Shown in pieces: positions 52,801-60,726 of a DNA stretch of 64,000 bases. This DNA comes from Sphingomonas sp. ERG5. GTDB lineage: Bacteria > Pseudomonadota > Alphaproteobacteria > Sphingomonadales > Sphingomonadaceae. Position 1 is the first letter of the stretch; every line of letters begins with the position of its first letter. The stretch spans positions 16,387-80,386 of the forward strand of contig NZ_JSXI01000020.1 in assembly GCF_000803065.1 (NCBI RefSeq), read 5' to 3'. Below the pieces are notes generated by a model. That model saw nothing but the letters and a program-made list of their open reading frames with translations, searched no databases and had not been told where the DNA came from. Position numbers and translations under genes: made by a program.

Positions 52801-54116
52801 GTGGCGCTCGGCAAAAGGATGGTAACCTGCAGGCCTGATTTGCCGGTATCGACCACGACCTCTCCACCGTGCGCGGCCGCGACCGCAGTAACCAGGCTGA
52901 GCCCCAGCCCATTACCCGGCGTCGTGCGACTGGCCTCGGTCCGATGGAACCGCCGCAGGATCGCCTGGCTATCGGCGGCCGGCACGCCGGGCCCGTTGTC
53001 GGCGACCGACAGCCGGATCCATTCGGGGCTGGTCTCGAGCAACAGGATCACGTTGGTACCGATGGGCGTGTGAATTCTGGTATTGTCGAGCAGATTGGCG
53101 ATTGCCTGGGCCAGCAATTCGCGGTCGCCGCGGACAATGATATCCGGCGTGACGGTCCAGCAGAAATTGCGCCCGCTATCGCTGAGCGCCGGCAGGAAAC
53201 TGTCGGCGACATCCTCGGCCAGCGCGGACAAGTCGATGCGCGTGAAGCCCTGCTCGAGCCCGCCGCCCTCGACCTCCGCGATGCGCAGGATCGAGCCGAA
53301 CAATTTGAGCAACTCTTCGCCTTGGTCGATCGCGCGCTGCGCGGCGCCGTCGACCTTGCCGACTTGCTCGAGCTGACTGCGCAGGCGCAACAGCGGCGTG
53401 CGCAGGTCGTGCGCCACATCGCTTGATACCTGGCGCAGATTCTCCATCAGCCCCGCGATGCGATCGAGCATCGCGTTGAGCGCGAGCGCGGCTGTGTCGA
53501 ATTCGTCGCGATTGGGGCCAACCGGCATGCGCTGGGCAAGATCGCCCGCGACGATCGCGTTGGCGGTGACCTCGATCGCGCCGAGCCGGTGGCGCAAATA
53601 GCGGCCGAGCAGCAACGCGCCGGCCGCGCCGATCACCAGCACGATAACGAAAGCGGTACCGAACAGGGTCAGGATCGTCGCGTCGATCGTCTCGATCGCT
53701 TCGGAATCGACCGCGACGACCAGGCGCTCACCGCTTGGCAGGTCGATCGCCTTGGCCCGCGCGGCGTCCGGCCCCTCCACGGGGTCACGGAATATAATCA
53801 TGCTGAACCCGGTCGGCGGTCGCGCCGTGTCGAGAGCGCCGCTGATCCGTTTGCCGTTGGAGTCGAAGAGCGCATAGCCGAAAGAGTGGGTGGTGCGCCC
53901 GGCCTCTCGCTCGGCGATTTCGCGCGCGAGTTTCTGGCCGCGGCCTTCCTGCGCCAGGTCGGCGATTTCGTCGGAAATCGTCTGGTCGCGTTGCTGGCGG
54001 AATTCAGCATCGGCCGCGAAATATACCGCGACGCCGAGCAGCAGGATCGCTGCCGCGAACGCTGCGGCATAAGTGAAGGCGATGCGATAGGCCGCGCTGG
54101 TTCGCAAATTAGCCAT
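52797..54116 (-). CDS. Sensor histidine kinase of efflux module A
   Basis: 439 aa. N-terminal membrane segment (AFTYAAAFAAAILLLGVAVY), periplasmic region, second segment (~150-170), HAMP (GRYLRHRLGAIEVTANAIVA), H-box SSDVAHDLRTPLLRLRSQL, N-box AIANLLDNTRIHTPIGT, and G-boxes VADNGPGVPAAD and GNGLGLSLVTAVAAAHGG. Paralogue of the kinase at 39856-41202. Start overlaps the response-regulator gene by 8 bp. It senses the substrate of module A and phosphorylates the regulator encoded just before it. Confidence 0.94.
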   Translation of the reverse strand: MANLRTSAAYRIAFTYAAAFAAAILLLGVAVYFAADAEFRQQRDQTISDEIADLAQEGRGQKLAREIAEREAGRTTHSFGYALFDSNGKRISGALDTARPPTGFSMIIFRDPVEGPDAARAKAIDLPSGERLVVAVDSEAIETIDATILTLFGTAFVIVLVIGAAGALLLGRYLRHRLGAIEVTANAIVAGDLAQRMPVGPNRDEFDTAALALNAMLDRIAGLMENLRQVSSDVAHDLRTPLLRLRSQLEQVGKVDGAAQRAIDQGEELLKLFGSILRIAEVEGGGLEQGFTRIDLSALAEDVADSFLPALSDSGRNFCWTVTPDIIVRGDRELLAQAIANLLDNTRIHTPIGTNVILLLETSPEWIRLSVADNGPGVPAADSQAILRRFHRTEASRTTPGNGLGLSLVTAVAAAHGGEVVVDTGKSGLQVTILLPSAT

Positions 54117-54786
54117 CTACGCGCATCCGGTACCCGGCGCCGCGGATTGTTTCGATCGGATCATCGGCGAAGCCTTCGCGCAGTTTCGACCGCATCCGGC
54201 TCAGATGGCTTTCGACGATGTTGGTCTGGGGATCGAAATGGAAGCCCCATACTTCCTCCAGGAACATGGTTCGCGTGACGATTCGGCCGGCGTTGCGCAT
54301 CAGGAACTGGAGAAGCGCGAATTCGCGCGGCTGTAGAAGGACAGGGTGGTCGCCGCGCGTGACCTCCCGCCGCAATATGTCGAGCACGATATCGCCGACC
54401 TCCAGCCGGGTGACGACGTCGCTGATCGGCGGTCGCCGCATCAGCGCATTGAGCCGCGCCACCAGCTCGGCCATCGCGAACGGCTTGACGAGATAGTCAT
54501 CGGCACCCGCATTGAGCCCGTCGACGCGATCGACAATCCCGCCCTTGGCGGTCAGCACCATGACCGGGACCCTGACCGTCGCGGCACGTAGGCGCCGCAA
54601 TATGTCGAGTCCTTCGATCCCCGGCAGCATCCGGTCGAGGATGATCATATCGAACGTCTCGGTCGCCCCGAGGTGAAGCGCATCCTCCCCATTATCGACC
54701 CGCGTCACGACGTGACTCAGTTCGGCAAGTCCGCGCTGAATGAATGCGGCGGTCTCGGCGTCGTCTTCGGCAAGGAGGATGCGCAT
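54109..54786 (-). CDS. OmpR-family response regulator of efflux module A
   Basis: 225 aa. Receiver ILLAEDDAETAAFI, phospho-acceptor Asp in MIILDRMLPGIEG, KPFAMAELVARL; winged-helix output LQPREFALLQFLMRNAGR, TRTMFLEEVWGFHFDPQTNI and HLSRMRSKLREG. Close paralogue of the module B regulator. It lies 9 bp after a PepSY-domain gene. Together these head the efflux array, so autoregulation from the promoter upstream of the PepSY gene is likely. Confidence 0.95.
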   Translation of the reverse strand: MRILLAEDDAETAAFIQRGLAELSHVVTRVDNGEDALHLGATETFDMIILDRMLPGIEGLDILRRLRAATVRVPVMVLTAKGGIVDRVDGLNAGADDYLVKPFAMAELVARLNALMRRPPISDVVTRLEVGDIVLDILRREVTRGDHPVLLQPREFALLQFLMRNAGRIVTRTMFLEEVWGFHFDPQTNIVESHLSRMRSKLREGFADDPIETIRGAGYRMRVDG

Positions 54787-54794
54787 GCCTGGTG

Positions 54795-55088
54795 TCAGTC
54801 CTTGGCGCCCGGGGCTTCGTAAATGTCTTCGACAATGGCGCCGGTCATCGCATCGACGCCGATCTCGTGAATGCGATTGGCCTGGACGATATCGAATGAA
54901 TAGCGCCAGCCACCCTTCTCCTGTTCATATTCGGCATCCTTGATTTTACCGGGCGCGCGCTTGAGCGCGATTATACGGGCCTGCGCCATGGTCAGTTTGG
55001 GCTTCGGCCCGGGTTTGGCGGCGATTGCGGGTAGGGCGGTCGCACCGCACAGGGCGAGCACACCGAGGGAAAGAACAGCGATCTTCAT
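54795..55088 (-). CDS. Small secreted PepSY-domain protein
   Basis: 97 aa from ATG 55088 with AGGAG about 10 nt upstream. Signal peptide (VLSLGVLALCGATALPAIAA). The mature part is one PepSY domain: LTMAQARIIALKRAPGKIKD, YEQEKGGWRYSFDIV, and the closing IHEIGVDAMTGAIVEDIYE. Single PepSY proteins often accompany two-component systems and are thought to act in the periplasm as inhibitors or sensors. First gene of the efflux array, 9 bp before the response regulator. Confidence 0.88.
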   Translation of the reverse strand: MKIAVLSLGVLALCGATALPAIAAKPGPKPKLTMAQARIIALKRAPGKIKDAEYEQEKGGWRYSFDIVQANRIHEIGVDAMTGAIVEDIYEAPGAKD

Positions 55089-55305
55089 CTTCTTGGCTCC
55101 TGAACTGGCGATCGAAGCGTGATCGCTCCTCTGTTTCTGCACCCGTGAAGATTGGCTGCGCATTGTCCGGCACTTTTCCTTTCCCAATCTTTATTAACGC
55201 AGACGAGCAGGGACATGGATTGAATTATCCCAATGTCCCACGGCGTTACTGGCGTGCTCCTTCGCACAGGCGCAGAACTCGCTGGATTCATCAGGGAGTT
55301 CGTCC
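55089..55305. promoter_or_regulatory. Divergent promoter region of efflux array and beta-propeller gene
   Basis: 217 bp, no gene. It contains an 11-bp imperfect hairpin (55210-55220 with 55227-55239, loop TGAATT, 2-nt bulge) and an AT-rich motif TTTCCCAATCTTTATT (55180-55195) that recurs, with one mismatch and in the other orientation, at 59463-59478. A Shine-Dalgarno AGGGAG precedes the propeller gene. Definite -35/-10 boxes not identified. Confidence 0.45.
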
Positions 55306-56313
55306 ATGCGCCGCCCCATTTTCGCTCTGCTCGCCTCCGTTTCCCTGTGCTTTGCCGCCGCTGCCGTCTCTGCCGAAGCGCCATCCTATACGGTGACCGG
55401 GCGTATCGCTGGCCCTGACGGATCCTGGGACTATGCCCGCGTCGATCCCCAGGGGCGCCGGCTCTATGTCGCACGATCGGGGTCCGTGACCGTGGTTGAG
55501 CTGGAGAGCGGTGCGGTCTCGTCCTGGGGAGACATTGCGCGGGGCCATGCCGTGCTGCCGATATCGGGTGGCCATTTGCTGGTAACCAGCGGCAACGACG
55601 CGACGGTGCGATTCTTCGACACCGCCAGCGGCAAGCAGATCGCCAGTATCTCGGTCGGCAAGAAGCCCGACGCGGCGATCGATGACGCAGCGCACCACCG
55701 TGCATTGGTGATGAACTCGGACAGCGGCACGGTATCGGTGGTCGACACACAGGCAATGCGCGTGACGGCAACGATCGCGGTCAAGCCGGCGCTCGAATAT
55801 GCTGCGCTGGTCGGCGATACGGCGTTCATCAACAACGAGGATGCCAATGAGATCGAGACGGTCGATCTGGCTCGCGGCAAGGCCGGTGCGCCGATTGCGC
55901 TGCCGGGTTGCGAAGCACCGACTGGCCTTGGCTACGATGCGCGACACGGTCAATTGATCGGCGCTTGCGCCAACGGCAAGGCGGTCGTGGTCGATGCCAG
56001 AACGAAGCGACTGGTTGCCCTGATCGACATCGGCAAGGGGCCCGACGCGGTCATCATGGATGAGGCGCGGCGGCTGGCGTTCATCCCATGCGGCAAGGAT
56101 GGGGTGCTTGATATCCTGTCGCTTGATGCACCGGGCGGGGTCGCGCGGGTCGGGCGCGTGACCACCGAGGTCGGTGCGCGCACTGGAGCGCTCGACCCCG
56201 ATACGGGCGCAATTTACCTGCCGACCGCGCGTTTCACGCCGCCTGCAACGCCGGGCGCGCGGCCGGGCTTGGTCCCGGGTTCATTTCATATCCTGGTGGT
56301 CAAGCCGTCCTGA
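55306..56313 (+). CDS. Secreted YVTN-type beta-propeller protein
   Basis: 335 aa; ATG 55306 with AGGGAG 6 nt upstream. Signal peptide ends at ~residue 23 (AAAAVSAEA). Propeller repeats of the YVTN/NHL kind: ARVDPQGRRLYVARSGSVTV, LLVTSGNDATVRFFDTASGK, ALVMNSDSGTVSVVDTQAM, GACANGKAVVVDARTKRL and IPCGKDGVLDILSLDAPG. Probably a periplasmic scaffold or ligand-binding protein; no catalytic residues can be assigned. It reads away from the efflux array and overlaps the 3' end of the convergent acid-phosphatase gene by 14 bp. Confidence 0.88.
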   Translation: MRRPIFALLASVSLCFAAAAVSAEAPSYTVTGRIAGPDGSWDYARVDPQGRRLYVARSGSVTVVELESGAVSSWGDIARGHAVLPISGGHLLVTSGNDATVRFFDTASGKQIASISVGKKPDAAIDDAAHHRALVMNSDSGTVSVVDTQAMRVTATIAVKPALEYAALVGDTAFINNEDANEIETVDLARGKAGAPIALPGCEAPTGLGYDARHGQLIGACANGKAVVVDARTKRLVALIDIGKGPDAVIMDEARRLAFIPCGKDGVLDILSLDAPGGVARVGRVTTEVGARTGALDPDTGAIYLPTARFTPPATPGARPGLVPGSFHILVVKPS

Positions 56314-57013
56314 GCAGCCCGGCCTGCATCAGCTCGACACGTGACGCCTCGAACGCTGTGGCGAAAGCGGGCTTCGCCATCAGCCGGTCGGCGATCATCA
56401 GGCCAAGCGCCTCGCCGGCGGTCACGTCGCTGCGGAAATGCTGTTCGCAGACGATGCGGCTCTCACCATAGCGCGCGGCGCGCGCCAGAATCGCGCCGGC
56501 TCTGTCGGGGACCAGCCGCGCGAGTACACCCGCCATCGAGAACGCCATCGAGGCATGCCCGCTGGGATAGCTTGACAGCGGCTGGTCGCTCTTCGAACAG
56601 CTGTCGATCGAGACATCAATGATCCACGGACGCTGCCGCTTGAACTCCTGCTTGCCGTGATCGACCACTTGTTTCTCGGTGGCGCGGACCATGTCGAACA
56701 GTTTTTTGGTCGCCGGTAGCTTTGTGAGATCGAACGACGGACCCAGCGCCTCGGCGAAGATCGCGGCGTTCTTCGTTGCGCCGTCGAGTTTTGCCGCCGC
56801 GATTTCCGCGGGCGAACGGCGCTGCTGCATGGTGTGCAGTTCAGCGAGTTCGGCCGCCGCTTGCGCACTTCCCGCCGCCGGTGGCGGCGGGAGCATGGCT
56901 TGTGGATCGAGATCGGTGGCGGACAGGAGCGGGACGCGATCGTCTCGTTCGGCCGCGCCCGCCGCCATAGAGCCGAAGGTCAGTCCGATTGCTGTCAGAA
57001 GCAACAGGCGCAT
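56300..57013 (-). CDS. Class A (PAP2-type) acid phosphatase, periplasmic
   Basis: 237 aa. Signal peptide ~20 residues (IGLTFGSMAAGAAE). The phosphatase signature is complete: KQEFKRQRP (K-x6-RP), YPSGHAS (PSGH) and SRIVCEQHFRSDVTAG (SR-x5-H-x3-D), which gives the phospho-His mechanism of PhoN/PhoC-type enzymes. It releases phosphate from organic monoesters in the periplasm. Its ATG follows the stop of the TonB receptor by only 2 bp, so receptor and phosphatase form one operon, possibly phosphate-regulated (Pho-box-like sequence before the receptor). Confidence 0.94.
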   Translation of the reverse strand: MRLLLLTAIGLTFGSMAAGAAERDDRVPLLSATDLDPQAMLPPPPAAGSAQAAAELAELHTMQQRRSPAEIAAAKLDGATKNAAIFAEALGPSFDLTKLPATKKLFDMVRATEKQVVDHGKQEFKRQRPWIIDVSIDSCSKSDQPLSSYPSGHASMAFSMAGVLARLVPDRAGAILARAARYGESRIVCEQHFRSDVTAGEALGLMIADRLMAKPAFATAFEASRVELMQAGLLRTA

Positions 57014-57015
57014 GA

Positions 57016-59382
57016 TCAGAGCTTTACCGTGATGTCACCGGTGAACGCACGGCCGGTCTGATAATAATATTGATCGAAATTCGTTGGTGTCGCGTGACCG
57101 ATATCGCCAAGCGGCGTCTTGCTGCTCGGGCCGATATTGGTCACCGGCCGCGAATTGAACAGGTTGTTGACTTCGACGCCGACCGTCACCGGCCCCAATG
57201 TGTAGCGCGCCGACAGGATTGCGGTGTTGTAGCCGTTGCTGCGATACAGATTATATCTGGTGGGATCGGTTGTGGTGGGATCGGCGAACCACTGACGCCC
57301 GACATATTTGTCGATCAGCGAGAATTTGATCGGGCCGTTCTTATAGAGCAGGCCACCTGCCGCGGTCCATTCCGGCGCGTTCGCGACCTGGAGGTTTGGC
57401 GTGCCGGGATTGTCGGTCTTGGCATAATTGCGCGAGCCGTTGGCGAACACCGCCAAGCCCCTGGGCAGGGCGTAGGTAATTTGCCCTTCAACGCCCTTAT
57501 ACTGCACCGAACCTTGGTTGAAAAACACGGTGCCGACTGCCGGGTCATTGGTGGATGATGAGAATTTGTTGGTGAAATCAATCTTGTAGACATCAGCGTC
57601 GATGCTGAGGCTGTGGCCGTGATAGACTAGGCCAGCCTGATAGTTGGTCGATCGTTCGGGGACGACGGTCGAGGCGCCCGGATGCGCTACATAAAGCACG
57701 CCGAGCGCCGGTGCGAGGAAGCCGCGGGCATATTGACCATAGACCGCTAACGTATCGTTGACGGCATAGTTGACCGTCAGGAACGGCAGGTCGGCGCTAT
57801 AGGTCTTGCTGAGTTTCTGCGGGACGCGCGTCGTCTGATTGAACAGTGCGTCGATCTGGCGATTGAAGTCGACATGCTTGAAGCCCGGGGTGATTTTCAG
57901 GCCCGGGATCGGCCGCAATTCGAGTTCCACGAATTCCTCGGTGTGGTTGCTGTGCGAATTCTGGTCGAACTTGATGTCGGAAGGGGTGGGATTCAGCGCG
58001 GGTAGATAGGGTTTGCCGGTTGTCGGATCATTGGGGATTTTCTCGGCATAGTTGCGCGCGCCGGTCAGCAGGTTGACGTCGCGTTGTTGGCGATACGTGT
58101 TTGACCATTCCAGCCATGCACCGACGGTGATCGCGCCAAAGCCGAAATCGATTCGCGTTTTGGCGATGTCGCCAAACATGCGATATTTGTTGGTCTTGGT
58201 GTAGCCGGGAACACCCGACACCTTGGTGCCGCCCTGAGTCAGCGTAACCATATTGGCGCCGGCAATCGCGTTGGGCGAGGCCGTCGCATAGAGCGTGACG
58301 TCGCTGCCGCTCAGCGTCTCATTGTCATAGCTATAGGTATAGGCGCGGTTCTCAAAGGTCGAGTTGGGCGCGATGTCGGCCTCGAATTTCACGATCTCGA
58401 AATCGGTCTTTTTGTGGGTGGAATTATACCCGAAATAGCTCTGCGAATTGGGGTCGTTGTTGAGGCTGAAATTCCTGCCGAACTGCGCGATCTGCGACAG
58501 CGTCGCGCCGTCCTTGTCGGGCTGGTTGAAGCGGTTTTCGTTATAGGTGCCAAGCAGCGTCAGCCGCGCATCCGGGCCGATTGGAATCATGATCTTGCCG
58601 AATATGTTCGTTGACTTGAAGGGGCTGAAGGAGCGTGCGCCGTCCGACCGGATGCGCTGTGCGCTGAGCGCTACCTCGGTCCCGCCCAGTGCATCGATCG
58701 CGCCGCTCTGTGCCACACCGCGCAGCAGATAGGTGTTGTAGCTGCCATAGGTGCCTTTGAGTTCGAGGCCGACATCGTCGCGGGTGGCACGGCTGAACAG
58801 GTTGATATTGCCACCGAAGGTCGCCTGGCCGAGCTGGCTCGCATTGCCGGGGCCGCGATCGACAACCAATGTCTCGATCGTGTTGGACGGAAAGAAAGTG
58901 TTCGAATGATGCGTCGGGTCGTTGGTGTCGCCGAACGGCACCCCGTCATAGGTGACGTTGTATTCGCCATCCTGGAAGCCGCGAATCTGCGCCTTGGATT
59001 CCGACAGGCCGTTGCCGTTGTAATTGCCGTAGCCCGAAACGCTGGGGGAAATGAGCGCGATCTGGTTGAAGTCCGATGTGGCGGGAAGCGAATCCTCGAT
59101 GAACGAACGCGAGATGACCGACTGCGGCTGAGTCGCCTGCAGCGATGCGGTCACTGGCGCGATCTCGTTCGCCTTGGTGGCGGTGATGATGATGTCCGAT
59201 CCCTCGGCAATGTCGCTTTTGGGTGCCGTGTCGCTTGTCTTCTCGATGTCGTCCGCGGCCGGGATAGGGTCGCTGGAGATCGCCGGGCGCGTCTCCGCAT
59301 GCGCAATGCCGGCGATCGACGAGAAGATAAGCGAGAGCGCGGTCGCGCGCAGCCACCGAGTATGCGGAACGGAATTGGTCAT
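57016..59382 (-). CDS. TonB-dependent outer-membrane receptor, operon with acid phosphatase
   Basis: 788 aa from ATG 59382 (GGGGA ~8 nt upstream); the longer open frame upstream of it carries no receptor features. Signal peptide to ~residue 29 (SSIAGIAHAE). Plug: SDIIITATKANEIAPVTASL, AQIRGFQDGEYNVTYDGVPF, NTIETLVVDRGPGNASQLGQ, and TFGGNINLFSR. The barrel closes with GDITVKL. Translational partner is the acid phosphatase, which suggests uptake of an organophosphate or a phosphorylated ligand; inference. Overall plug shape (FGGNINLFSR in place of GGVINI) places it in the ferric/catecholate-like or organophosphate-type group; not resolved here. Confidence 0.94.
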   Translation of the reverse strand: MTNSVPHTRWLRATALSLIFSSIAGIAHAETRPAISSDPIPAADDIEKTSDTAPKSDIAEGSDIIITATKANEIAPVTASLQATQPQSVISRSFIEDSLPATSDFNQIALISPSVSGYGNYNGNGLSESKAQIRGFQDGEYNVTYDGVPFGDTNDPTHHSNTFFPSNTIETLVVDRGPGNASQLGQATFGGNINLFSRATRDDVGLELKGTYGSYNTYLLRGVAQSGAIDALGGTEVALSAQRIRSDGARSFSPFKSTNIFGKIMIPIGPDARLTLLGTYNENRFNQPDKDGATLSQIAQFGRNFSLNNDPNSQSYFGYNSTHKKTDFEIVKFEADIAPNSTFENRAYTYSYDNETLSGSDVTLYATASPNAIAGANMVTLTQGGTKVSGVPGYTKTNKYRMFGDIAKTRIDFGFGAITVGAWLEWSNTYRQQRDVNLLTGARNYAEKIPNDPTTGKPYLPALNPTPSDIKFDQNSHSNHTEEFVELELRPIPGLKITPGFKHVDFNRQIDALFNQTTRVPQKLSKTYSADLPFLTVNYAVNDTLAVYGQYARGFLAPALGVLYVAHPGASTVVPERSTNYQAGLVYHGHSLSIDADVYKIDFTNKFSSSTNDPAVGTVFFNQGSVQYKGVEGQITYALPRGLAVFANGSRNYAKTDNPGTPNLQVANAPEWTAAGGLLYKNGPIKFSLIDKYVGRQWFADPTTTDPTRYNLYRSNGYNTAILSARYTLGPVTVGVEVNNLFNSRPVTNIGPSSKTPLGDIGHATPTNFDQYYYQTGRAFTGDITVKL

Positions 59383-59626
59383 GACTTGATCCCCGGCATC
59401 CTGAGCGACGCTCGGCCGAGCTATGAATGGGTTGTGACAGTTCCGTTGCGCGGGTGTTTCAAAATCAAGATTGGGAAAACATAATGTACGGGAAAGTGGC
59501 TCCATATCGCTGTCCTCGTGGCGATACCCAGGTGCTTTGTAGTTGTATTGATTGAGTTTATGACGACCCCGACAAAGCCTGCTATTCGGTATCGGAATGC
59601 AACGCGGGCCGGATAAGGAGCTGTTC
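59383..59626. promoter_or_regulatory. Divergent promoter region with possible Pho box
   Basis: 244 bp between the receptor/phosphatase operon (leftward) and the PAS-HWE kinase (rightward). On the minus strand CTGTCAC-AACC-CATTCAT (59440-59423) resembles a Pho box (CTGTCAT, 4-bp spacer, CTGTCAT; 6/7 and 5/7 matches), 40 bp before the receptor ATG. A 12-bp palindrome GCTCGGCCGAGC follows it (59411-59422). AATCAAGATTGGGAAA (59463-59478) matches a sequence at 55180-55195 in 15 of 16 positions. Confidence 0.4.
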
Positions 59627-60586
59627 ATGGCCGAACCGGTCGAACCGTTGATCGACAGCCACAATATCCTCCTCGCAACGCTGCTCGATCAGACCCATGA
59701 ATGCATCGAACTGCTCGACCGCGATGGGCGCATCCTGTTCGTTAATCGCGAAGGTGCAAATTCGATGGAGCTGACATTGCCGGCTGATCTCATCGGCCAG
59801 CTATGGGTTGAGCGATGGCCAGCGGCTGTACGTACAGGAGTCGAGGCCGCGCTTGCATCAGCACGTTCCGGTGAGGTCGCTCGCGTCAGTGCGGCTCGTC
59901 CGGGCCCGGATCAATCGCTCCGCTGGTGGGACATTACCGTGACGCCGGTCCGGAGCGATCACGGCGAGCCGTCGCGTTTTCTCACCATTGCTCGCGATGT
60001 GACCGCTGAAGTGACGGATCGTCAGCGTGTCGCCGCGATCAGCGCGGAGATGCGCCACCGGCTCAAGAATGCGCTTACTGTGGCATCCGGCCTGGTGATG
60101 ATGTCGGCCCGGTCACGACCGGAAGCTCGTACGTTCGCCGAGCATGTTACCGCCCGGTTCGCACAGCTCTCGACCGTCCAGGACCTCATCCTCGATCCCT
60201 TGTCGAGCAAGCGTTTCGCCGATATCATCCCGTTGCTCGCTTCCGCCTATGGCGACGCGTCGCTGCTCGAATTCGGTGACCTGCCGGATGTCCGGCTGAC
60301 TGATGCGGCAATGCAAGCGCTCGCCCTTGCGTTCGGAGAACTCGCGACCAATAGCCTCAAATATGGGGCTTTGAAGCTAGGCAGGGCGATCACGATCGGC
60401 GGTGAAGCCGATGGCGAGGTGCTTCACCTCACATGGCGCGAGCAAACCGATTTCGGGCCGGTGCGGGATGGCGGTCAGGGTTTGGGCCTGGTCGAGCGAC
60501 TGGTCCGCGCATCGGGCGGGACATTTGAACGACAGCACGACAATGGCGTGTTCGTCGCCCGGCTCTCGCTGCCAATCCTTGGCTAA
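59627..60586 (+). CDS. PAS-domain HWE/HisKA_2-type sensor histidine kinase, soluble
   Basis: 319 aa from ATG 59627, chosen for AAGGAG 7 nt upstream. No membrane segment. Residues ~15-135: PAS domain (HECIELLDRDGRILFVNREG, RWWDITVTPVRSDHGEPSRF). The phospho-acceptor region EMRHRLKNALTVASGLVMMS carries the His-Arg-x-Lys-Asn pattern of HisKA_2/HWE kinases. N-box LAFGELATNSLKYGAL and G-box GGQGLGLVERLVRASGG complete the ATPase. Such kinases in alphaproteobacteria often feed the general stress response or single-domain regulators. No response regulator is adjacent, so it is an orphan. Confidence 0.92.
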   Translation: MAEPVEPLIDSHNILLATLLDQTHECIELLDRDGRILFVNREGANSMELTLPADLIGQLWVERWPAAVRTGVEAALASARSGEVARVSAARPGPDQSLRWWDITVTPVRSDHGEPSRFLTIARDVTAEVTDRQRVAAISAEMRHRLKNALTVASGLVMMSARSRPEARTFAEHVTARFAQLSTVQDLILDPLSSKRFADIIPLLASAYGDASLLEFGDLPDVRLTDAAMQALALAFGELATNSLKYGALKLGRAITIGGEADGEVLHLTWREQTDFGPVRDGGQGLGLVERLVRASGGTFERQHDNGVFVARLSLPILG

Positions 60587-60588
60587 AA

Positions 60589-60634
60589 TTTGACCCGGCG
60601 GGCTGGCCCCGCGCTTCAACGTAGCCGGATCAAA
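60589..60634. terminator. Imperfect inverted repeat between convergent genes
   Basis: TTTGACCCGGC (60589-60599) pairs with GCCGGATCAAA (60624-60634), 10 of 11 positions, around a 24-nt loop that can itself fold. It begins 3 bp after the kinase stop in the 140-bp gap before the convergent 305-aa gene, with A/T-rich ends of the stem on both strands. Possible bidirectional terminator. Confidence 0.35.
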
Positions 60635-60726
60635 CTCTGGCAGGGTGCCGTCGGTCTATCGCAACCGCGAACTGCCCTGAACAATCGCTGCCACTCGATC
60701 GCCGCACTACGCCGATAGGTCTGACG

